A stretch of 64,000 nt of DNA from Apoderus coryli. Taxonomy: Eukaryota; Arthropoda; Insecta; Coleoptera; Attelabidae. The translations under genes were made by a program, and so were the position numbers. Location of the stretch: contig OU452201.1 in NCBI GenBank assembly GCA_911728435.2, positions 26,970,001 through 27,034,000 on the forward strand, written 5' to 3'. Under the pieces are notes generated by a model. The model was not told where the DNA came from and made no database searches. It saw only the letters and a list, made by a program, of their open reading frames with translations. Positions 13,691-25,164 of this stretch are shown in pieces (the stretch's first letter is position 1; each line of letters begins with the position of its first letter).

Positions 13691-13930
13691 ATGAAGAAAT
13701 AGTCCATTTTCCAGTGGAATGATATTAATTTCAAATTAAAGTCTGATTTATTTCAATTTTAAATACATTTACGTGTATTGTGAGGAAGCCTTTAGCTTCG
13801 ACTTCACCTTTTTTGTATTTATTTACAATAAAGTTTTTTATTATTATTCTTATTTTGTGGAGCAGACGTCGTTTTATTAATCTAAACAATCATCGCTCCT
13901 CGCTGAGATGGATTACTTCATTAAATACTG

Positions 13931-14365
13931 ACCGATATGTTTCTATAGGGTCATTTAACAAAATATTTTGTTAACTCAATTCCCATTATTATTATTCTAT
14001 TAAAACGCTTAAATATACAGCTTATTCTTAACCCTTCATTTAGTTTCTCGAAGAATATCATAAATTCCTTTAAATCTCTGGAATAATTAACAAATTATTA
14101 AAATAATTTTTCCAAATAAAGACTTTGAGAAATATATTCAAAACGTTATTTTTGCCTATCGCAAAATGCATGCCGCTGGTTTATGTTATCTAAGTGTCTT
14201 ACACGAAATTATCTATTTTTATACCCTCTGTAAAAAATGATATTCTTGATGAAGTAACTCGAAAAAATATTTACTTTAGAGTATCTTCCGTAAAATTATA
14301 CAACCTGTTTGAATTTTTAAAGTTTGTATCAGGTCTGACCATTTTTTTATTAAGACCTCATACAA
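13931..14365 (+). repeat. AT-rich tandem-like unit, copy 2
   Basis: Same landmarks as copy 1 (tctatagggtcatttaa, cataaattcctttaaatc, tttatgttatctaagtgtct, gtttgaatttttaaagtttg). It is about 1.44 kb downstream of copy 1. It lacks part of the middle seen in copies 1 and 3. Confidence 0.75.
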
Positions 14366-14412
14366 ACTGTTGTAAATCAAATATATTCAATTTGTGCTAT
14401 GTTTAAAATGTA

Positions 14413-14950
14413 TACAGTGTGTCCCCGGATCGACGCAACGATAGGTGAATAAGGCTGAAATTTATTGAGTTGACACTTTATCTTCTGTGGTTCAGACCTG
14501 CTTGGATAGAAACTAATTTGTGCCATAACTTTAATTTCGAAAAATCAAGTGAGCCTTGAAGATTCTCAAAAAACTTATTTTTTGAACCAGTGCTTGATTT
14601 CTAGTAGTTACGAGAAAATGTTATTAATAAATGATGTTCAGAAATAATAAATGAGTACGAATCCAAAATTTTAAAATCCTATGCCTACTTTGATGTTTTG
14701 CATTATTTTTATTGCACGCACAAACATTTTGTTAAGAAAAGTTGTTCAATTAAATGTCTATTAAAGGGAATAAAAGAAACCGATCCTGTTTAATTTATTA
14801 TTTTGAACAACTTTTCTTAAAGACATTTTTTAATATCATCAATAGGGAGGTGCGTGCAATAAAAATGATGCAAAACATCAAAGTGGGCATAGGATATCAA
14901 AATTTTGGATTCTTACTCATTAATAACTTAATAACTTTTTTTTGTAACAC
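14413..14950. mobile_element. Mariner-type foldback element, right end lost
   Basis: Starts at TA + CAGTGTGTCCCCGGATCGAC, a terminus of the same kind as at 8071. Arms at about 14641-14755 and 14795-14930 are inverted copies (shared tccaaaattttnaaatccta and tttgatgttttgcatnattt). The second arm runs into another repeat at 14950 before a terminus is reached, so the right end has been replaced. No transposase seen. Confidence 0.6.
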
Positions 14951-15110
14951 CTAGATCCAGCATGGCATGATGATGGGGATATGTTCTGGAAAGATTTCTG
15001 ACGCAGACAGAAGGTTCTGAGTTGAACAAATACATTTGTTTATTGTGTGGGAGCAGACGACGTTATATTAATCTAAATAATCCTCTCTGAGATGGATTAC
15101 TTCATTAAAC

Positions 15111-15655
15111 ACTGAAAGTTTCTATAGGACCATTTAAAATAAATATTTCGTTTTTATCTCAATTCCCAAATTATATTGAAACGCTAAAATATACATTATA
15201 ATATTTATAATTATTTTTTATTTATTCCAGCGAATTAAAGAAATTTAGGATATTCTCTGGAAAATTAAATGAAGGATTGAATCATTTAATTTTCCAGAGA
15301 CTACCATAAATTCCTTTAAATCGGTGGAATAAATAAAAAATAATTAAATGGGGTTTTCATTAAATAAAAAATTTGATAATAATTATATTCCAAACGTTAT
15401 TATTGCCTATCACAAAATACATGTCTCGGGTTTATGTTACGTATGTGTTTCACACGAAATCATCTATTTTTTATACTCTCTGTAAAAAGCATATTATTGA
15501 TGGGGCAAGTCGAGAAAGTATTTACCTGCAGATTATTTTCTTCTTAGATATAGAAAAAAAACTTTTAAAACATATTAAAACTGAGACATAGCTAAGTATC
15601 TTCCGTAAAATAAAACAACAGGTTTGAATTTTTAAAACGTGTTTAATTTTTGTAA
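15111..15655 (+). repeat. AT-rich tandem-like unit, copy 3
   Basis: Same order of landmarks as copies 1 and 2, about 1.19 kb after copy 2. It contains an additional internal hairpin at 15226-15326 (tctctggaaaattaaatga inverted to tcatttaattttccagaga). The open frame 15373-15591 corresponds to parts of the frame at 12714-12962 and shows no domain. Confidence 0.7.
15226..15326. repeat. Hairpin inside unit copy 3
   Basis: Arms of about 45 nt (attccagcgaattaaag...tctctggaaaattaaatga and its reverse complement) around a 9-nt centre. The arm matches the single-arm sequence present in copies 1 and 2 near 12600 and 14035, so the hairpin arose by inverted duplication of that piece. Confidence 0.65.
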
Positions 15656-16114
15656 TATTGAACTTAGTCATATACAAATAACATTATAGGAAACATCGTT
15701 GAACTTACACTAAAATCAAAAAGTCAGAATTTATTCTTTAAAAACGAACAAAAAACATTCATGGAGCACATAATACTTAAACAAGACAAAATTCACGATA
15801 ATCGTTTTTTTAATGTTATTGCTTTAATTTTCATCCAACTTTTCACTTCTTTTCTTATATAAAAATAAAATATATACATTATATAAACAAAATATTTACA
15901 AATAATATGTACAATAAACAATGACTAGATTATAAACAATACATTTCATATAGACTATAAATATTATATAAAAATATATCACTTCATGGAATGAAGAAAA
16001 ATTTCATTTAAGGCACAACATTTCATATTGAATTTCACTATTATTATTTATTTATTTTTTTTTTATAAAGTTTCGGACGTATTTTGATTAGAAAATCCAT
16101 ACTGGCTACGATTT

Positions 16115-16881
16115 CTGTAACAAAGATGAAAAATAAACATTAGTCAAAACCGTTAAAAGCGTAAAATAAATATTGGGAACAATTTTCGCGCATTTTTCAT
16201 CCTAACAACATAAGTATATAACGTCTCAGACGGTATTGTTCCCGAGTTATAAGAAACTAGTCTTTATATTCGGCAAAAAAGAACACGAAAAGAGAAGAAA
16301 AAAAAAACGAACCCCTGTCAAAGCGTATTGAAAGAAATCCTATGTGGTGCACATACACAAAAAATTGAACGGTATTTTGCCTTGGGGTGAAAAGGAAACA
16401 CAGTATATAAGTACTAATAATATAAAGATTCAGGTATACATATATATGTACCATCCATAAAAGAAGAGAAAAAAACAGGTAATAAAAATAAGGGTGGTTA
16501 CGAAGCGTCTAAAACAAGATTTCCATCGCATTAGTTATGCAATTCTTTTTATATCTACTGATATTGAATCATGATCAAAATGCACTGTTCACTTAGTACA
16601 TCATAGAAATAATATTCCGACACTATATCAAAAAAATGTTACTTATCTTCGTACATTATATAAACACAGGTAGATTTTTTACGTAACAATATAAACCATT
16701 GTGCATTAGTATTATTGAAAAATGTCAAAGCCCCGGAGATTTATCATTATAAAAAAAAGAAATTCTTGATGCACACGTGCAGAAATCAAATAAGCACAAG
16801 TAATATGTCAAGATAACGAATTTATCTCTTTGAAATGCGATATAAGTAACTACAAGATTATTTAAATAAAAAGTAACTAAC
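16115..16881 (-). other. Candidate 3' UTR intron of the ASH gene
   Basis: Reading the gene strand, 25 nt of leaderless 3' UTR follow the ASH stop codon and then comes AAG|GTTAGT, a strong donor (intron from 16881). The best acceptor downstream is TTTGTTACAG|AAATCG, ending at 16115, giving an intron of about 767 nt. AATAAA signals on the gene strand lie about 60 nt into the would-be second exon (near 16056-16047). Vertebrate ASCL1 also keeps all coding sequence in exon 1 with an intron in the 3' UTR. This is inference from splice signals; no transcript was available. Confidence 0.35.
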
Positions 16882-16907
16882 CTTAATAATTGTTAACGGC
16901 GAGATTT

Positions 16908-17687
16908 TCATTCTTGCTGCCACGAAAAAATTGCATCCAGCAATTCTTCATCCTCAGGACTTTTTGGATCGTAGTTTTCGTAATTTTCTGTGTGATGATA
17001 TAACGTATTTGTATATACTGCATTTGCTGAAAACGAACCTTCGGAACTGTGTGACGGCGTAGGAGACGCTGAAGCTTCCGAACATCCTGGCGTTGACAAC
17101 AAAATTGGATAATTCTGGTACAGATGATTGGATTCAGGTGAACTGGTGTAATATCTTTGGTCGTTTAGCGTAGTTTGCTGACTACCATCAGTAGCTATTG
17201 ATGAATTGCCCATTTCCACTTCATGATCTTCAATCATCTGTTGCAAACTTCTGATGTACTCGACTGCAAGTCGTAAAGTTTCAACTTTGGATAACTTTTT
17301 CGATGCCGTACGTGCAGCAGTATTTTGTGGCGACAACGAAGCGCAAACACTTGGAGGAATATGAGATCTGAGTGTCGCAAATCCATTATTGACTTGCTTA
17401 ACACGGTTTCTTTCTCTAGCATTTCGTCTAGCTACTGAAGCTGGTTGCTGTGGTGGTCCACCATACGGCATAAACTGAATCTTTCGTTTGCAACGTAAAT
17501 CGTTCGAAGCTGCATTATTGTTGTTCGTTACTAAAACAGAGCCACGTTCCGGTGCTGGTGCTAGTGGTCGTTTACCATCCAAACTTGTTGTTTTCATCGG
17601 TTGTGAAACTATTACACAATTTTGTTGATGAGGATGTTGAATAACGTTGTACATTTTGTTTTGGCTCAATGTCATCGTCAAAGCCAT
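16908..17687 (-). CDS. ASH: Achaete-scute homolog, proneural bHLH transcription factor
   Basis: Intact 259-residue protein in one coding exon. Seen: an Asn/Gln-rich N-terminal third; a bHLH domain at about residues 84-150, with the basic region ARRNARERNRVKQVN (about 87-101), helix 1 NGFATLRSHIP, an Ala/Ser/Thr loop, and helix 2 KKLSKVETLRLAVEYIRSLQ; a Ser/Pro-rich linker; and the terminal box SPEDEELLDAIFSWQ (about 243-257), diagnostic of insect achaete-scute proteins. Known of the family: nuclear; dimerises with Daughterless, binds E-boxes and selects neural precursors; the C-terminal box contributes to activation and cofactor binding. The start at 17687 is the first in-frame Met; a second Met lies four codons later. 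The length is typical for single-copy insect ASH and shorter than Asense, whose extra motifs are absent. No other coding gene is near. Inferred regulation: the E-box and Hairy-type sites upstream. Family identity is near certain; orthology to a single ac/sc-type gene rather than one paralogue is likely but unproven. Confidence 0.96.
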   Translation of the reverse strand: MALTMTLSQNKMYNVIQHPHQQNCVIVSQPMKTTSLDGKRPLAPAPERGSVLVTNNNNAASNDLRCKRKIQFMPYGGPPQQPASVARRNARERNRVKQVNNGFATLRSHIPPSVCASLSPQNTAARTASKKLSKVETLRLAVEYIRSLQQMIEDHEVEMGNSSIATDGSQQTTLNDQRYYTSSPESNHLYQNYPILLSTPGCSEASASPTPSHSSEGSFSANAVYTNTLYHHTENYENYDPKSPEDEELLDAIFSWQQE

Positions 17688-17940
17688 AAATATTCACACA
17701 AAAACTTATAAAAATATACGCGAAAGAAAAGTAAATAATAACAAAACACGTAATGGTAATAAACAGAATAAGAGAACAGAGCGAGTAGAGCGCGCGAGAG
17801 CTTTCAAGAGTGCGTGAACGCGAAATGATTTCAGAGCTTGAAGAGCTGGGGTTTTCTATTAAAGAGAGGTCCTCTCCCCACTACGAATTGATATGCGCGC
17901 GTTCACATAGGGTAGCTATTACGACGGCAGGGTCTTTTAG

Positions 17941-17950
17941 CACGCGTGCC
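17941..17950 (-). promoter_or_regulatory. Hairy/E(spl)-type class C repressor site
   Basis: The gene strand reads GGCACGCGTG, containing the class C core CACGCG in a palindromic CACGCGTG. The first eight bases GGCACGCG equal the start of the well-known Hairy site upstream of Drosophila achaete (GGCACGCGACA, recalled from the literature). It is about 254 bp upstream of the ASH start codon, a similar proximal position. Inferred role: repression of ASH by Hairy-class bHLH-O proteins. Confidence 0.45.
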
Positions 17951-18123
17951 ATAATATTCGGGGCGCATGATCAGTCGGACCGGACTATTGGGCAGCATTT
18001 CTTCAGTAACGGAAGACACAAGAGATGCAGATGCTGGACGAGGCGAGCAACCACACCATACACCCCGGTGTCTCGTGCTAGTGGAATTTTATTATTACTT
18101 TTTTATTATTTTCGAGCACTAAA

Positions 18124-18131
18124 ACAGCTGC
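18124..18131 (-). promoter_or_regulatory. Proneural-type E-box GCAGCTGT
   Basis: On the gene strand the site reads GCAGCTGT, matching the GCAGSTGK consensus bound by Achaete/Scute-Daughterless dimers in flies. It lies about 437 bp upstream of the ASH start codon. Immediately upstream on the gene strand is a 14-bp perfect palindrome, TGTGTTGCAACACA (18134-18147). By analogy with fly ac and sc, whose expression is self-stimulated through such boxes, this could be an autoregulatory site. One E-box alone is weak evidence. Confidence 0.45.
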
Positions 18132-18160
18132 TGTGTGTTGCAACACAGTGAAACAAGTGT

Positions 18161-19170
18161 GCGTGTTTTGACGGATTTGCATGATGAGCAAAATGTTTAT
18201 TTGCGGATATATTAATAATTGGATATTCTTTATATTGAATGCGAATTTAAAAACGAAGTTCATTTATAAGTTTTTTCGTGTCTTTCTTTTGAAATAAATA
18301 ATATCAAATATTTTTATTGCAAGGTGTTTATAAGCACGCACTCATAAATTAATTAGTTTTTTAATAAATTCAATAACAAGAAAAACAAATAAAGTTTTCT
18401 TTTTTTAAGCAACGTTACGAGAGTTGATTTTATGTAGTGATGCTTTAGTACCATAGCATTTACAGAAGGTTGTTGTTCTTGATTAGTTGTACTTTAGTTT
18501 ATTAGCAAATAGATTGGCTAGTGCATAATACTTGATATGTGTATGTTTATCTACGAAAATGGGTACATAAGAAAATTGTGTATATTTTGACTTCCACAAC
18601 CATTTAGAGGCAAAATCCTATCAATTTTAATTAAATCAGTTATTATTCAATATTTTTACATTAGGCGAAACATTTTGGAGCGACCAATTTAAGTTTTATT
18701 TTAGACAATCAGGATTTTAGAATTTCTTTTTATACCTGCCACATTTACTAAAGTTTAGCAATAAAACATGATGGCATGGCATATGTTTTCACTGTAAATT
18801 TTCATTTTTATAGTATAAAATACAAAAACAAAGAAAGTACATTATCAATATTTTAAAAAAAATTAGAGAAATATTTTAGACCCCTTAGAATACATGTTTC
18901 TATAGAAATTCACGGTTTAAACTAAGAACAATTCAACACATTAAATCATATACACAGTTGGACAAAAAAGAGGGACAACCGTAACTTTAACAAGAGTTAA
19001 TATTAACATCAATATTTTAATTATTATTAGTGTGCAATAATAATAGAAATAATTTTCATGTTAAAAATCCATTTCACAAAGAGTTAAATTGAGACATTCT
19101 ATATTAACTTAGGTATTTAGGTTATTAACTATCAAACTATCCAAGAGAATAATGACATAAACGGCTAGTC
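18161..19170. other. Intergenic DNA upstream of ASH
   Basis: AT-rich. No open frame or repeat recognised. As sequence 5' of a proneural gene it may hold enhancers, but no motif cluster was seen by eye. Confidence 0.5.
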
Positions 19171-19175
19171 TATAC

Positions 19176-19800
19176 AGGGTGACCCATTAGTTTGTGGGCG
19201 GAAGATATTTCCAGATCTATAAGCGATAGACAAAAAAATCCTTTACAAAACTTTTAGGCAATGAAGAGATGTACAACACAAAAATGTTACAAATTATACA
19301 AGGTTGTTCACAAACGCGCAACTGATGCAACTTACTTTTTCTTAATGCAATATTTTAACATAAATAAATGCCGCTCTAAAAGACAAGAAAAATGACGGTT
19401 TATATGCCTATGTTCCGTAGTTTTTAAAATATTTGTACAAAAGGTTGAACTTTGACATAAATTTAAGGCGTTGTGGTTACTACAGAAATTAAAATCATGC
19501 CAATTTTTCGTGTCAGGTCTCTTAGAATTCCCTTCTTTTCCTCAAAAGTCAATTTTTTGTTATTTTAATTATTTTTTCTTTCTATGTAAATGAATACCTT
19601 AAATTACAGCTTTATATTAATTCCAAAAAAATGACATGGTTTAAACAGACATTTTTTGGACAATTTAAGTTTAACTAGAATAAAGGCTAAACTTAAATTA
19701 AAAACAAAATGATTTTGCTTTTTTTAAGAGCGTCCATGTGTAAATTATTAAAATAAACTCGAATATAATTTTAATTTCAATAGAATAAAAAATAAAAATG
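19176..19800 (+). mobile_element. Mariner-type remnants
   Basis: Begins TATACAGGGTGACCCATTAG, a mariner-type terminus. From about 19340 the sequence repeats the end region of the 6108-7632 element (aaataaatgccgctctaaaa, then ggcgttgtggttactacaga near 19465). Only one orientation of the end is found, so this is a truncated copy. No transposase frame. Confidence 0.5.
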
Positions 19801-20637
19801 ATAAAAAAATTGCGACTTTTGGTGGCAATTGTTTCTTTTTTAATATTTTTTAAAGAAAAAACAGTTATATATTAAAACATTTAGATAGGCAGAAAGCTAA
19901 TAATTATAAAAATCCAAAACTACAGCCTTTATTATGTGTTATTAAATATTCCTTTCTGGCAACTAGTTTGTATTTAAAACCTGTCATATTCTTGATGACA
20001 TAAATCAGAGACATTTTTTGTGAAATCTATATTATGCGAATGACCTCTCATGAGAGATGGGTCATCTATTTTAGCATTTAACATATTTTAACAAGTTAAG
20101 CAGCTGTAACTACTTTAGAAAATTTACGTAAATAGTAAAAGCAAAAAATAAATTTATATTTCTTTTATTTCTATGGAATATTATAATCTGTTGTAAAGTT
20201 CTAATGCATAAATGTTGCTTTAAAGTAAGCAGAAGTTAATAATGTAATTAATGCATCTTTTAAACATAAAACTTCCACAGGCAACTAAACTTAACCATAA
20301 TTCTGGATAAATCTTCATATTTTATATCTGTCTTGACATTCTCGAAACTACTTTTTACTGTCAAAGTGAAAGAGATGACAGAAAGTTAGTGAACATCGAT
20401 TTTCGTTATGGGCGGTTTATCGGAATTCACAACCAGTTGATAAAGCTTTTCTCTCCGAGTTCAAAAATGTGTAATATTGAGCAACGTTTCATCTTTTTAA
20501 CGCGTCATCGTAATCCGTCAATCAATCAATTATTATCCATGCCAAATAATTGAAATGGGTAACTTAATTATCGATTAAGAACTATGTAGATGTACTCATT
20601 TTTTATTAATTTGTTTTTTTTTTGCAATGATTGATGT

Positions 20638-20765
20638 ATGGTTATACATTTTTGAAATCAACACCACTTTGGGAAAGTATTTATCTAAATATACTTATTT
20701 ATATTATGTATTTATCTAAATATACTTCCCCAAAGTGGTGTTGATTTCAAAAATGTATAACATAG
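20638..20765. repeat. Hairpin with internal direct repeat
   Basis: The left arm tatacatttttgaaatcaac with accactttggg is matched by the inverted right arm ending at about 20761. The loop contains gtatttatctaaatatactt twice in direct orientation (about 20679 and 20708). The predicted stem is more than 45 bp. Confidence 0.75.
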
Positions 20766-21292
20766 CACATCGCAAAACTTTGTGATGCTATTTTAAATAG
20801 ACAAAAGAAAATTACAATTTTTAATTTCAGTTTTAGTTGAATTTCGACAATAACAAACCTTACATCTGGATGAGGTTAGTTTATTTAAAAATTGCACAAA
20901 ATATTTTTAAGATTCTTACAAAGGTCTTTCACACATTCCCTGAAATATAATTTGCTCAACCCATCTTAACATAATTCGAAATAGTATTTTATTATTTGGA
21001 ATCAAACAACGGCTAGTCCACAAAATTTCTTTTATATATGTTCACTTCTAGGTGAGAGTGCAAGGCATGTTTGGGAACTTATTCTCAGTGGCATAATATT
21101 TGGAAATTTCCATAAATATAGTGAATATAATATATAGAAAATGCACATATTCATAATATTTGGCGAATTTTTAATTAAACCTGTTAATTTCATTTATTTG
21201 ACTTTAGAAAATATTTTAATAATTTTTACTACCACAACATAATGCAATGATATACCTAGAAATAGTCTATTGTACGTGGAGTTTATTATTTA

Positions 21293-21983
21293 ATGATAAA
21301 TCAAACTTCGCCTTCTCCACAAATAAATTTCTTTATTTTGTTAAAATTGTGTCAATAAAATAATAACTAATAAACCATACATCTTACGAGACATAATATT
21401 CTCATCTTCAGTGGTAAACATTAGGGGGGAAAAATGTTTTTTGCATACAGAAGGTATTTAATTGTTAATACAGGATTTGTTGATTCATTTGTACAAAAAA
21501 AAAAATTCATCATTAATTTTATATCGACTTATAACATTTTAATCATTATGCAAATTGTTAATTAAATGTAATAATAAATTTATATTTTAATAAATAAATA
21601 ATTAACTTTTCAACATTTTGAGTTTATTTTTGTGTTTAATTTTAAATACGATGATTAAATCAAAAATTAAACACAAAAATAAACTCAAAATGTTGGAACG
21701 TTATAATAAATATAAATTTATTATTACATTTAATTAACAATTTGCATAATGATAAGTCGATATAAAATTAAAGCTAATTTTTTTTTCTACAAATGAATCA
21801 ACAAATCCTGTATTAACATCCAAATAACTTCTGTATTAAAAAATAAAATTTCCCCCCCTAATGTTAACCACTGAAGATAAGAATATTATGTCTCGAAACA
21901 TGTATGGTTTATCAGTTTATTGACACAATTTTAACAAAATAAAGAGATTTATTTGTGGAGAAGACGAAGTTTGATTTATCATA
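21293..21983. repeat. 691-bp near-perfect palindrome (foldback element)
   Basis: Arms of about 350 bp (21293-21645 and 21659-21983) differ at only a modest number of positions and small indels, around a centre of roughly a dozen bases at 21652. Each arm carries the hairpin core CACTGAAGAT(G/A)AGAATATT with TATGTCTCG(A/T)AA and ends TTTGTGGAGAAG(G/A)CGAAGTTTGA, the same layout as the arms at 36681-37881. A 14-bp direct repeat CATAATGCAATGAT flanks it (21238-21251 and 21980-21993). No coding capacity. Confidence 0.85.
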
Positions 21984-21993
21984 ATGCAATGAT

Positions 21994-24980
21994 TTTAAGA
22001 GATTTCAATTTTATTTGTTTTTATGGAAGAACACATTTAAAACACATAGGTACACCATGTATATTTTATCTAATAGCTTATTCCATGTGTATAAAAAAAT
22101 AGGAATATTACATGTATGTAAAATAAAATAAATTAATTAAATTTTCAGTCATGAATTATTGTCCTTTTGATGCATGATATATTTTGTAATAAAATTTTTT
22201 CAACATATATAAAAAAATCTCATCAACTTTATCTAACAAAACATTAATTAAAATTTCTACCCGACAAAATTACCAGAGCTCTAAAATTTATCTGAACGCT
22301 TTAATGATTTTTTTACTACCTGATGCATTTTTACCCCAGATTAGTTGCGAGTGGTACCAAAAGATGCCGCCAAACGTTCACCGAAAACAAATATTTGTAT
22401 TTATGTTTCGGAGACCGCAAGTTGTTTGAAACATTTAACATATTTATGCTAAATTTTACTATTTACTTTAGTTACCAATTCATTCTATTCAGATTCCCTT
22501 AAAAAAGTAAATAAAACCTTTTAATATTATAATTTTTTAGGATGTTTTTAAGTATACGAGGTATAAAATACTTAATTTGTGTCAAAAACGTTTTTGTTTA
22601 AGTGTTTTATTTATTTAAGTTGTTAACTATTGAAACTTAATTTTATGAAAAAATATAAAATAATATATTAAAACCTCTGATACTGGCTTCGGGTAAAATG
22701 GGACGAGTGCCAGATCTGAAAAGTGACAAAAATAAGTTTTTATTTAATAAGTCGATAACAGTTGAGGTAGTTTAAAATGAGATATAAAAAAAACTCCAGG
22801 TAAAACGATATGATATCTAGCCAGCAGTTCATTTAGTTCATACGCCAATGATAAAATCCTGCGCCTGCTGCTATCGTCCATATTATAACCACACCACACG
22901 AGGTGAAGGTTCTCTTTACAAAATTATCTTTTATCAATACCATAAGAGTACCATCAAAGGCAATAAAGTACCATCAATGCCGTATTATACCGATGACAAA
23001 TGCATAAATGTCTCGTAAGCAGAATGGCTAACCTTGGATTGTATAGAGACCTCAAGACCCATGATGCGACATGGTAAGATGCTGAGTGATCCATCCTGAC
23101 AGGCGATAAAGATAATGGTTAAAGAGACTTGTGCTTGTAAATATTAAAGACCCTGCCGCCCTGTACTTCTACCAAATGAATTCAATTAAATCGGCATGTA
23201 TAAATAATTTATTGTTTCCTTTGGAACGTTCCATTTGTTCAAATTTTCATTCTCGAGTCATTTTCTAGGGATTGAAACTATTTTTGACAAATATTTAAGC
23301 AAATTTCGAAAAATAGATGGACACGCATGGGATTTACGTTTAGCTGAATAAGGATTTTTTGTTAAAGTTCCATCAGGTTGAAGTTAATTATCCTCCCATA
23401 TAATTTTTGGCTTTCAGGAAAGTATTTACAACAAACTACTTCGTCTTTGACGCATAAAAATTTGATCTAGGAATAGCCTGTAACCATTTCTGATTTAAAT
23501 TATTATCTTTGGCAAATAGAAAAAATGTTATTAATTTGCCATTTTTGTTCTTCTGTGCTATTATAATTGGATTTTACATCTAGGTACACTTCACCGTTTA
23601 GTTAGAAATACGACAAACCCTATGCTGCAGCTTCTACCACTTTAATTAATTAACAAACAGTTTATCCGTTGTTGCCACTTCCAGAAAATTTAAACTATAC
23701 ACTTATCACTACTAGTTTTATGAAAAAAATGTTTTAATTAAGCTCACAAGCACTGATTTAATTAGACCGCCGCGAACTCCACTTTGCCAAATAAACTGTT
23801 TCATGGCTTGTCTAAAGAAAACTGTGGTCATGCATTCACTTTGAACTTATGATTTCTGGGCCCGTCCGATATTAAAAAATATACACATTAAATATTTTTC
23901 ATAAATTCAAGAATGTTTTGGCTACTCCACACTATTTTAAATTACGAACAAATTAAACCGTCAAATATTATATTTATGTTTATTCTAAATTAACCAAGTA
24001 ATTATTTTTAAAGAAGTTTGATTGTCTTAGTAATTTAATAACTGTTAAAATTTAATCAACATTCTGAAATATAGATATCTTAATTTCGTTGTCGGCCAAG
24101 CTCCTTCTATAGTCAATTTAATATGTTAAGAAAACTAATTCATTTTACTGAAAAAGTCATTTCTTACTATAAATAAACACACCCATAAGTAGGGTTAATG
24201 CCACCCTTTTAATTCAAACGTTTTTCGGGAAGAAAATCGAACAAAATCACTCAATAAATAACGTAATCATGATTAGATTTTGTTAATAGCATATCTCTTA
24301 TATACCAAGGTGGAGGCTATACAACAAAAGGGTAGGTCACCTTTAATTGGAAAGAACCAATAACGTATCTAATATAGGGGTGTATTTCGTTAATATATAA
24401 GTCGAACGGACAATCTTTATATTGTCCAGTTTTCATCGATGTCTATCGGGATTTGATTAATATTATCCTATATCTATACAGTGTCAGGTAGAAAGTATAC
24501 AACTGTAATATTATTTGAATTTTCGTAACTTACGAATAAATATTCAAAACCTCATTTTACCACGAAACCCTTTTTTAAATCAAATTTGAGCAGGATACAA
24601 TCAAAATAAGTGCTTACTATATGTATCAGTAAATACTTTGTAACTTATTCTTTCATAGAATCTTTCAGCGAGGTACTAAATTTTTAATAGTAGTCTCTAC
24701 TCGATTAGAACAAAGAATTCAGTAATATTATCTATAATCGATGTACAGAACTTTTGGCGCACACCAATATTGAAAAACTTGTTTAGCGCATTCAGGGTAT
24801 GGAGATTACATTTGACAATTTATGCTTATTAAAATCTGTCAATAATTGTAATCGTTTGAATGCTTCTAAAAATTTAAGTAACGATAATGGTTCAATTTCA
24901 AATAAAGTATTTGTTTATGACGATTATTTTCCGACCAATTAGAGCGCATCACACAGAGAATATTTGATATATAACGCTAT
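21994..24980. other. Intergenic DNA
   Basis: AT-rich. No convincing gene. 22850-23150 has more balanced composition but no open frame. Several short blocks resemble other repeat edges but could not be paired with a second copy in this window. Confidence 0.45.
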
Positions 24981-24997
24981 AGTATGGGAAGGGTAGT

Positions 24998-25050
24998 TTG
25001 GTTTCAATTATCTCCTGAAGATGCAAACATTGTTACCGAAACGAGCGTTG
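24998..25050 (+). repeat. Hairpin core CTCCTGAAGATG...ACCGAAACGAGCG
   Basis: Variant of the recurring core: cctgaagatgcaaacattgt then taccgaaacgagcgttg. It is directly followed by sequence leading into the LINE relic at 25160. Confidence 0.5.
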
Positions 25051-25164
25051 AAATTTAGAAAAGTGTTATGTTGAAGTGGTAAAACGAGTTTTTCATTAGG
25101 TATTCTAAATTAGAAAGTTGTTAAAGATAATATAATGAATTTTTTGTTCTTTAATCGAGAATAG

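Larger units (their letters stand above)
17688..18160 (-). promoter_or_regulatory. Proximal promoter and 5' UTR region of the ASH gene
   Basis: The segment directly upstream of the ASH start codon has clearly higher GC than its surroundings between about 17780 and 18080, with CG-rich stretches such as GCGCGCG and purine-rich GAGA-like runs (read on plus as agagcgcgcgagag). It includes a Hairy-type site and a proneural E-box, listed separately. No convincing TATA box at the right spacing was found; the TATAAG close to the start codon would lie inside the leader. The transcription start cannot be placed from sequence alone. An open frame on the plus strand here (17810-18151) has no recognisable product. 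Confidence 0.6.

Noticed and set aside
17234..17422. 62-codon frame inside the ASH gene on the same strand
   Set aside because: Out-of-frame shadow of the bHLH region.
17810..18151. 113-codon open frame on the plus strand, divergent from ASH
   Set aside because: It lies in the GC-rich ASH upstream region, has no domain, and is best explained as a chance frame in CG-rich regulatory DNA.
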